The notes under the pieces were generated by a model, which saw only the letters and a program-made list of their open reading frames with translations, was not told where the DNA came from and ran no database searches. From assembly GCA_947070915.1 (NCBI GenBank), contig CAMTDY010000118.1, positions 1-8,902 on the forward strand: a stretch of 8,902 bases of DNA. Reading direction: 5' to 3'. A program made the position numbers and the translations under genes. Positions within the stretch are counted from its first letter, which is position 1. Every line of letters starts with the position of its first letter. Below are positions 1 to 4,081 of this stretch, piece by piece. This DNA is from an uncultured Roseburia sp. GTDB lineage: Bacteria > Bacillota > Clostridia > Lachnospirales > Lachnospiraceae.

Positions 1-20
1 TCATTGTTACTTCTCTCCTC
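1..20 (-). other. Possible start site of a leftward gene cut off by the window edge
   Basis: On the minus strand, bases 4-2 read ATG. They are preceded by an AGGAG-type ribosome binding site at bases 19-15 with a 10-base spacer. This is what the first codon of a gene running leftward out of the window would look like, and it would make the 1-287 gap a divergent promoter region shared with the XRE regulator gene. Only one codon and one further base are present, so no product can be named. The call rests on the SD-to-ATG geometry alone and could be chance. Confidence 0.35.
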
Positions 21-91
21 TGTACATATTCAATTTTAACCAGACACTTTTATCCTATTCTACCTTTAATTTCATGAGATTTATAGTTCAA

Positions 92-115
92 ATTGCGGTT
101 CTTTTTAATCGCAAT
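92..115. repeat. Intergenic hairpin (6-bp inverted repeat)
   Basis: ATTGCG at 92-97 is complementary to CGCAAT at 110-115 across a 12-base T-rich loop. It lies in the AT-rich gap between the possible leftward start at base 4 and the XRE gene. It could be a weak regulator-binding site or a small RNA hairpin. No T-run in the right place supports a terminator. The rest of 1-200 is AT-rich and shows no gene that I can support. Confidence 0.3.
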
Positions 116-203
116 CCGATTTCTTCCTATGATTCCGTTCATTGGCTAAAATTATTTTTTTTAAATATTTTTTACCCTCTGTACTGTAATATTGAATTCC
201 CTG

Positions 204-220
204 TAAAATAAAGTACTTTA
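204..220 (+). promoter_or_regulatory. Candidate -10 box abutting a perfect 12-bp palindrome, possible XRE operator
   Basis: TAAAAT at 204-209 resembles a -10 box, although no good -35 is seen 17-18 bases upstream. Its last base begins a perfect palindrome, TAAAGTACTTTA, at 209-220. Cro/C1-type regulators usually bind short dyads and often repress their own promoter. A dyad touching the -10 and lying 53 bases before the ribosome binding site of an XRE gene is therefore a plausible autoregulatory operator. What is seen is the dyad and its position; the operator function is inference. A 12-bp AT-rich palindrome can also occur by chance. Confidence 0.4.
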
Positions 221-272
221 GTTACTTGTGGAAAGAAATTCCGACGAGTACACTGTTAGTACCAAGCTATAC

Positions 273-280
273 AAAGGAGG
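273..280 (+). promoter_or_regulatory. Ribosome binding site that sets the XRE gene start
   Basis: AAAGGAGG at 273-280 is a near-perfect Shine-Dalgarno sequence, 7 bases before GTG at 288-290. The frame stays open upstream to a GTG at 228, but that codon has no comparable site and the SD would lie inside the coding region. This favours 288 as the start. Confidence 0.85.
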
Positions 281-287
281 AACACAA

Positions 288-659
288 GTGAGTACATTTT
301 ACAATTCTTATGATTTCAGACTTGTCGGACTTCAGATCAGAAACTTCCGGGAGGCAAAAAATATCAGCCAGGAACAGCTGGCATACAAAGCAGGACTTTC
401 CACCGGGACCATCGGAAAGATCGAGCGGGGCATCAACAACCCCAAAACCGGCACCCTTCTGCGGATCGCCCAGGAACTGGATGTCCCCTGCCAGCTGTTT
501 TTTGAGCAGATTGACCGGAAACGTCCCCTTTTACCTGCTCATCTTCAGACACTGGTGGCCTATGCAAGATCCCTCGGAGACAATGAAATCCATGCCCTCT
601 GCATGATCGCCAAGATCATGTCCAAAAACCATGACACCGGTAAACCCTCCGGCCGGTAA
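288..659 (+). CDS. XRE (Cro/C1-type) helix-turn-helix transcriptional regulator
   Basis: This encodes a 123-residue DNA-binding protein starting at GTG. Residues about 15-72 form an HTH_3-type five-helix domain: the frame LGLQIRNFRE is preserved in the form VGLQIRNFREAKNISQEQLA, followed by recognition-helix residues around GLSTGTIGKIERG and then the NNPKTGTLLRIAQELDV continuation typical of the family. Residues 73-123 form a short charged tail (DNEIHALCMIAKIMSK) that may be a dimerisation helix; I recognise no ligand-binding domain. The size resembles SinR-like or small phage-type repressors, but the target genes cannot be read from the sequence. A palindrome at 209-220 is a candidate operator. 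The gene is convergent with spoIIP, with 8 bases between the stops and no clear terminator, so read-through would be antisense to spoIIP. The family call is secure; the role is unknown. Confidence 0.9.
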   Translation: MSTFYNSYDFRLVGLQIRNFREAKNISQEQLAYKAGLSTGTIGKIERGINNPKTGTLLRIAQELDVPCQLFFEQIDRKRPLLPAHLQTLVAYARSLGDNEIHALCMIAKIMSKNHDTGKPSGR

Positions 660-667
660 CACCTATA

Positions 668-1849
668 TCAGAACCCTTTAACTTCCCCTTTGAGCACATC
701 TGCAATTACTTTTGCCAAAGGAGCCGCCGCATTTTTAGCCTCCTCCACGGTATTATTTTCATTCCCCAGTTCAACCAGCAGCGACCGCTCCGCCACATGA
801 AGATTATAGCGGTATCCTTTGAGATAGATCGGTTTGGTAAACCCATCATACTGTTCCATGGCATGGCACTTCAACTGGAGGCTGAATGAGAGATTGGCCT
901 CCAGATTGGGATTATAAAGATAATCGATCTTACCAGATCTGTTTCTGCTCATGCCGTTAAAAAACATAACGATCGCCGTTCTTCTTCCATCGATCATCGT
1001 ATATGTATGCTTATTTTTCCCTACCGAATCCCGGTGCAGGTCGATGGTCACCTGAATATCCGGATTTTCTTTCATGATCTTTGTGATTCCGTCCAGTGAT
1101 GTATTGTAGGCTTTGCTCCGGTCGATCTGTCCGTTGATGAGATCGTATTTGGTCTGGTCGTGGTAAACCTGATATCCATTTTTTTCCAACTCCTGTTTTA
1201 AAACCCTTCCCACACCGATCACCGAGTCCGAATCCCTACCCCTGCGGCTGTCCGAAAAAGCTTCCGATGCCCCGTGGGTGTGATAGATCAGGATCTGCTT
1301 TTTACCTGCCTTTGCGGGAAGCGTCATATTCCTTTTTAACATGTCTTCCACGGGAAAAAGAGATTTGGTCACAGAGGTGGTAGAGTCTATAATATAGAAA
1401 TGATTCCACAGATAACTCACATCTTTGTTCTCCCTGAGCTTATTCACATAAGCCGCGGTTCCCGAACCGGCTCCTTTCATTGTCTGGACCTGGGCAAGAT
1501 TTTCCCCCGCCACCGCCGAGGCATCGGCAGAACCCAGCAGATCCGATTCTCCGTCTGCCCCCTGGCCCTCCCCGGCCGCCTTATCTTCCCCATTATTTTC
1601 CATGTAGATCAATTTGCTCTCCGCCAGGCGTTCCATATCCGTATTCTGAAAATAAAGTGGATTTCCCATCACCACCTGCAGCAGCTTATCTTCCCGGCTC
1701 ATTCTGGACACCGGAAGAGCATTTGCCGCCAGGGATGTACCAATTTTTTCCAAAATTTGTTCTTTCAGTCTGCTCTCGCTGCACTCCAGCAGGATCAGAA
1801 GGGCAATGAATGCAGCTGATAAAATAATCCGAAACAATCGTTTTTCCAC
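668..1849 (-). CDS. spoIIP: Stage II sporulation protein P, forespore-engulfment peptidoglycan hydrolase
   Basis: SpoIIP is a membrane-anchored amidase/endopeptidase that works with SpoIID and SpoIIM to remodel septal peptidoglycan so the mother-cell membrane can engulf the forespore. The 393-residue product has one N-terminal transmembrane helix (about 5-22). A low-complexity Gly/Ala/Asp/Glu-rich linker (about 84-130) follows. The C-terminal catalytic domain (about 150-390) carries IYHTHGASEAF with His190, His192 and Glu196, IDLHRD with His272, and LLVELGNENNTVEEA with Glu360. These match the conserved metal-site blocks of SpoIIP and amidase_3-like enzymes. I start it at GTG 1849 because AGGAGG lies 5 bases upstream; an in-frame TTG at 1867 would put that site inside the gene. 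It is downstream of gpr with a 65-base gap, the usual gpr-spoIIP order. No convincing terminator follows the stop. Confidence 0.95.
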   Translation of the reverse strand: MEKRLFRIILSAAFIALLILLECSESRLKEQILEKIGTSLAANALPVSRMSREDKLLQVVMGNPLYFQNTDMERLAESKLIYMENNGEDKAAGEGQGADGESDLLGSADASAVAGENLAQVQTMKGAGSGTAAYVNKLRENKDVSYLWNHFYIIDSTTSVTKSLFPVEDMLKRNMTLPAKAGKKQILIYHTHGASEAFSDSRRGRDSDSVIGVGRVLKQELEKNGYQVYHDQTKYDLINGQIDRSKAYNTSLDGITKIMKENPDIQVTIDLHRDSVGKNKHTYTMIDGRRTAIVMFFNGMSRNRSGKIDYLYNPNLEANLSFSLQLKCHAMEQYDGFTKPIYLKGYRYNLHVAERSLLVELGNENNTVEEAKNAAAPLAKVIADVLKGEVKGF

Positions 1850-1854
1850 GGGTA

Positions 1855-1860
1855 CCTCCT
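1855..1860 (-). promoter_or_regulatory. Ribosome binding site that sets the spoIIP start
   Basis: On the minus strand, AGGAGG at 1860-1855 lies 5 bases before GTG 1849-1847. It excludes the longer reading from TTG at 1867, which has no Shine-Dalgarno sequence. Confidence 0.85.
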
Positions 1861-1867
1861 GCTTCAA

Positions 1868-1914
1868 GTGTATATTTAATATATAGTATTTTCTGCAGAA
1901 TATATTACACCCGG
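1868..1914 (-). promoter_or_regulatory. gpr-spoIIP intergenic spacer with AT-rich promoter-like sequence and a dyad
   Basis: This short spacer is strongly AT-rich and contains the perfect 10-bp palindrome TTCTGCAGAA at 1891-1900, which extends imperfectly to 18 bp. On the minus strand, ATATATT-like blocks flank the palindrome about 14 bases apart. This loosely resembles the spacing of a sigma-E-type promoter (an ATATT-like -35 and a CATACAAT-like -10), but the match is poor. spoIIP is known in Bacillus to have its own sporulation promoter, so a promoter here is plausible. It cannot be fixed by eye. Confidence 0.25.
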
Positions 1915-2823
1915 CTACAGCGACTTTTTCTGAAAGCAGTGATTGAAAACCTTTGCCAGATCTTTGGCGATCACATTGACAGATTCGTCGATATTTTTCG
2001 GCGTAACATATAAATTTTCCATCTCCTCCTGAAATACTTCCTTGATAAATTTTTCGATCTCATCCTCACTGTATCCCTGTTTACTCAGTACCTTTTCCAG
2101 ATGGTCGCTGATGATCGTCCTGGCATCCACCACCGTAGGGACTCCCACTGCCACCACTGGAACCCCAAGACTTTCCCTGGACAGTGCCTTTCTGTGATTT
2201 CCGATGCCAGACCCTGGACTGATACCCGTATCGGTGATCTGGATCGTGGTACACAGCCTTGACATGCTCCTGGCAGCCAGCGCGTCTACTACAATGACCA
2301 GATCGGGACTGGTTTTTTTGACGATCCCCTGAAGGATCTCCACCGCCTCCATCCCGGTCTGCGCCATGACGCCGGGGGCAATGGCACTCACTTCCCCGTA
2401 CTCATTTTCTTCCATAAACCAGCTCCCAAGTTCCCGCCCCAGATGCCGCGTCACAAAAATACATTCTGCCATCCTCGGTCCCAGGGAATCACTGGTAACC
2501 TGCCGGTTACCCAGCCCTGCGATCAGCACGGATTTCTGACGCAGGTCATGAACCATTTTTTCCAGCTCATTACAGATACATAACAACAGTTCTTCCTTGT
2601 CCTCTTCTTCCTTTGGCATATCCTCTGACTCGATGGTGACATAACAGCCCTTTGGCTTTCCCATCGCCCGGCTCCCCCTGTCATCCTGGATCTGTACCGT
2701 TGTAATATGTGCCCTGGCCTTCTTATCAAAATGCTTTTCCAGCACCACTCCCTGAATCTCAACATTATTTCTCGGAAAACTTTCCCGCACCTCAAGGGCA
2801 AGGTCTGTTTTTCTCTCTGACAT
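1915..2823 (-). CDS. gpr: GPR germination protease (small acid-soluble spore protein endopeptidase, peptidase family A25)
   Basis: GPR is made in the forespore as a zymogen and, on germination, cleaves the DNA-protecting small acid-soluble spore proteins to release amino acids. The 302-residue product opens with KTDLALE (residues 5-11). This corresponds to the family's autoprocessing site TD|LA, so the propeptide would be only about 7 residues. Core blocks follow: VLIAGLGNRQVTSDSLGP (99-116), SAIAPGVMAQTGMEA (146-160), LVIVVDALAARSMSRL (175-190) and TDTGISPGSGIGN (197-209). Asp112 and Asp180 are the likely counterparts of the two catalytic aspartates known in Bacillus GPR. The start at ATG 2823 has only a modest AAAGGG site 11 bases away. 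It is divergent from rpsT and upstream of spoIIP, as in Bacillus. Regulation by forespore sigma-G is expected; a weak candidate promoter is listed separately. Confidence 0.96.
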   Translation of the reverse strand: MSERKTDLALEVRESFPRNNVEIQGVVLEKHFDKKARAHITTVQIQDDRGSRAMGKPKGCYVTIESEDMPKEEEDKEELLLCICNELEKMVHDLRQKSVLIAGLGNRQVTSDSLGPRMAECIFVTRHLGRELGSWFMEENEYGEVSAIAPGVMAQTGMEAVEILQGIVKKTSPDLVIVVDALAARSMSRLCTTIQITDTGISPGSGIGNHRKALSRESLGVPVVAVGVPTVVDARTIISDHLEKVLSKQGYSEDEIEKFIKEVFQEEMENLYVTPKNIDESVNVIAKDLAKVFNHCFQKKSL

Positions 2824-2865
2824 ATACGCTTCATCCCTTTCATCCTGGCATTTCTTTCATTTCAT

Positions 2866-2896
2866 TAGCATTCACCAAAAACTTTCCAATTATGTA
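2866..2896 (-). promoter_or_regulatory. Candidate sigma-G-like promoter of gpr
   Basis: On the minus strand, TACATA (2896-2891) and AATGCTA (2872-2866) are separated by 18 bases. Against the Bacillus sigma-G consensus (TGAATA, 17-18 bases, CATACTA) they match 4 of 6 and 5 of 7 positions. Transcription would start roughly 35 bases before the gpr ATG. The position is sensible and forespore control of gpr is established in Bacillus, but the match is modest and could be accidental in AT-rich DNA. Confidence 0.35.
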
Positions 2897-2925
2897 TTGA
2901 CACCAGTTCCATTTTGTACTATCAT
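2897..2925 (+). promoter_or_regulatory. Strong vegetative (sigma-A) promoter of rpsT
   Basis: A perfect -35 box TTGACA (2897-2902) is followed after exactly 17 bases by TATCAT (2920-2925). Transcription is expected to begin near 2932. This gives a leader of about 75 bases containing a small hairpin (CGTTT 2957-2961 with AAACG 2966-2970) and a tandem TGTCCG repeat at 2947-2958. The -35 box directly abuts the candidate gpr promoter on the other strand. Confidence 0.85.
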
Positions 2926-2994
2926 AAGTGAGTATGTTTGTGTTAATGTCCGTGTCCGTTTAACCAAACGCTATTACTTATATTATAAAAAGAT

Positions 2995-2999
2995 GGAGG
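2995..2999 (+). promoter_or_regulatory. Ribosome binding site that sets the rpsT TTG start
   Basis: GGAGG at 2995-2999 lies 8 bases before TTG at 3008-3010. A nearby in-frame ATG at 2993 overlaps this site and would add five residues not found in S20 proteins. The TTG start gives the canonical N-terminus MANIKSAKKR. Confidence 0.9.
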
Positions 3000-3007
3000 T
3001 GTTAGAA

Positions 3008-3271
3008 TTGGCAAATATTAAATCTGCAAAGAAAAGAATCCTTGTTTCACAGAAAAGAGCTGACAGAAACAAAGCGATCCGTTCCAAGGTGAAAACTGCG
3101 ATCAAAAAAGTAGATGCTGCCGTTGAGGCAAAGGATAAGGCAGCAGCCAGCGAGGCATTGGTAAAGGCTGTATCTGAGATCGACAAGGCAACCCGGAAGG
3201 GAATTTACCATAAAAATACAGCAGCAAGAAAAGTATCACGTCTTACCATTGCTGTCAACAAACTTGCGTAA
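3008..3271 (+). CDS. rpsT: 30S ribosomal protein S20
   Basis: S20 is a primary 16S rRNA-binding protein that stabilises the small ribosomal subunit as a three-helix bundle. The 87-residue product matches the family's usual length. It begins MANIKSAKKR and is highly basic, with the characteristic SQKRADRNKAIRSKVKTAIK segment (residues 15-34), an Ala/Lys-rich middle helix, and the conserved C-terminal KGIYHKNTAARKVSRL block. Translation starts at TTG, set by GGAGG 8 bases upstream; E. coli rpsT also uses a non-ATG (TTG) codon, linked there to autogenous control. It has its own TTGACA/TATCAT promoter and ends at the terminator at 3396-3424. It is divergent from gpr, a common Firmicutes arrangement. 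Confidence 0.97.
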   Translation: MANIKSAKKRILVSQKRADRNKAIRSKVKTAIKKVDAAVEAKDKAAASEALVKAVSEIDKATRKGIYHKNTAARKVSRLTIAVNKLA

Positions 3272-3316
3272 CAGCTGTTTTTGTGGATCGATATTTTTAC
3301 AGAATATTTGATCAAT

Positions 3317-3391
3317 GTAGAAGGCAGTCGTACTGCTACTACAATTCTACCCGTCATAAAATATAAATGCAGACTGTATCGATTGATACAG
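3317..3391 (+). other. Structured region downstream of rpsT (two stem-loop elements), possible 3' UTR RNA
   Basis: Between the rpsT stop and its terminator lie two further predicted structures. The first is nested: GTAGAA (3317-3322) pairs with TTCTAC (3345-3350), enclosing GCAGT/ACTGC (3324-3328 with 3332-3336, 3-base loop). The second is a perfect 7-bp stem, CTGTATC/GATACAG (3374-3380 with 3385-3391), closed by GATT. With the terminator they form three consecutive hairpins, which is more than a simple terminator needs. No start codon with an SD and no promoter is seen inside. It may be a stabilising 3' UTR, a processed small RNA, or a protein-binding dyad. I do not recognise a named RNA family. 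Confidence 0.45.
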
Positions 3392-3395
3392 AGGG

Positions 3396-3424
3396 AAGCG
3401 CCGGACTCACACGGCGCTTTTTTT
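3396..3424 (+). terminator. Rho-independent terminator of rpsT
   Basis: AAGCGCCG (3396-3403) and CGGCGCTT (3412-3419) form a perfect 8-bp GC-rich stem with an 8-base loop, followed by an uninterrupted T-run through 3424. It lies 124 bases after the rpsT stop codon. On the opposite strand the flank lacks a T-run, so it acts rightward. Confidence 0.93.
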
Positions 3425-3481
3425 GTTCTGAAATACCCGCTTATTTTCTTCTGATTCATATGGCAGGAATTCCAAAAACGG

Positions 3482-3510
3482 TTTACAACCTTCCCAAAAA
3501 ATGATATGAT
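3482..3510 (+). promoter_or_regulatory. Extended -10 promoter of the dCMP deaminase-chemoreceptor unit
   Basis: TTTACA (3482-3487) and TATGAT (3505-3510) are 17 bases apart, and TG at 3502-3503 adds an extended -10 motif. The expected start near 3517 gives a leader of about 55 bases. A second TTGACA at 3520-3525 has only a weak -10 (around 3543-3550), so I prefer the first. Apart from the rpsT 3' structures, its terminator and this promoter, the 301-base gap 3272-3572 holds no gene that I can support. Confidence 0.8.
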
Positions 3511-3560
3511 TTGAATAACTTGACAGCACTCGTTCAGCGTACGAAAATATGAATGATAAG

Positions 3561-3566
3561 GGGAGG
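3561..3566 (+). promoter_or_regulatory. Ribosome binding site that sets the dCMP deaminase start
   Basis: GGGAGG at 3561-3566 is 6 bases before ATG 3573. An in-frame ATG at 3549 would place this site inside the gene and lacks its own, so the shorter form is preferred. Confidence 0.8.
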
Positions 3567-3572
3567 GACTCC

Positions 3573-4052
3573 ATGAAAAACACAGATTATTTATCCTGGG
3601 ATGAGTATTTTATGGGAATCGCACTTTTATCCGCCATGCGGAGCAAAGATCCCCATACACAGGTGGGAGCATGTATCGTGGATGAGGACAATAAGATACT
3701 GTCTGTGGGCTACAACGGAATGCCCTGTGGCTGTTCCGATGACGATTATCCATGGGACAATACTGGAGAGCCAATGGACACCAAGTATTTATACGTATGC
3801 CATGCAGAACTGAATGCCCTGTTGAATTACTCAGGCTTCAAACTGAAAGGGGGAAGGATCTATACAACTCTCTTTCCCTGCAACGAATGTACAAAAGCAC
3901 TCATACAGTCTGGAATCCAAGAGGTTATTTTTAAAGAGGATAAATATTCGGATACTGCCAGCGTCATGGCAGCCAAACGGATGATGCGTTCCGCCGGCAT
4001 TACATACCGTAAATACTCCGAGGGTGAAAAACCGGTTCGTATTGATCTCTAA
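3573..4052 (+). CDS. Deoxycytidylate (dCMP) deaminase, ComEB-like
   Basis: The enzyme converts dCMP to dUMP, the substrate of thymidylate synthase, so it links cytosolic deoxynucleotide salvage to dTTP supply. The 159-residue protein is a full-length member of the zinc cytidine/deoxycytidylate deaminase fold. Its metal and catalytic motif CHAELNAL has His77 and Glu79, and FPCNEC has Cys103 and Cys106. Other family blocks are the N-terminal WDEYFMGIALLSAMRSKDP (9-27), TQVGACIVD (29-37), and GYNGMPCG with downstream DDDYPW, typical of dCMP deaminases rather than tRNA adenosine deaminases. The Bacillus homologue is called comEB; there is no competence operon around it here, so I do not assign the symbol. 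It is followed after 29 bases by the chemoreceptor gene with no terminator between, so the two are probably co-transcribed. Confidence 0.92.
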   Translation: MKNTDYLSWDEYFMGIALLSAMRSKDPHTQVGACIVDEDNKILSVGYNGMPCGCSDDDYPWDNTGEPMDTKYLYVCHAELNALLNYSGFKLKGGRIYTTLFPCNECTKALIQSGIQEVIFKEDKYSDTASVMAAKRMMRSAGITYRKYSEGEKPVRIDL

Positions 4053-4081
4053 ACTGATTCCAAAAAGAAAGGAGGATTTTC

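Noticed and set aside
228..287. N-terminal extension of the XRE regulator from an upstream GTG
   Set aside because: The strong AAAGGAGG at 273-280 lies inside this extension, correctly spaced for GTG 288, and the extension adds nothing recognisable.
631..660. ACCGG/CCGGT hairpin at the end of the XRE gene as a terminator
   Set aside because: The stem is only about 5 bp, lies within the coding sequence, and has no T-run on either strand.
1400..1819. Rightward reading frame (139 codons) antisense to spoIIP
   Set aside because: It sits inside the conserved spoIIP gene, has no start signal, and its composition is unlike a protein.
1850..1867. Longer SpoIIP from TTG 1867
   Set aside because: The TTG has no ribosome binding site, whereas AGGAGG is placed 5 bases before GTG 1849, directly ahead of the membrane anchor.
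2934..2963. Nine-codon open frame in the rpsT leader, possible leader peptide
   Set aside because: Its ATG falls only about two bases after the predicted transcription start and has no ribosome binding site. The codons show no attenuation-like bias.
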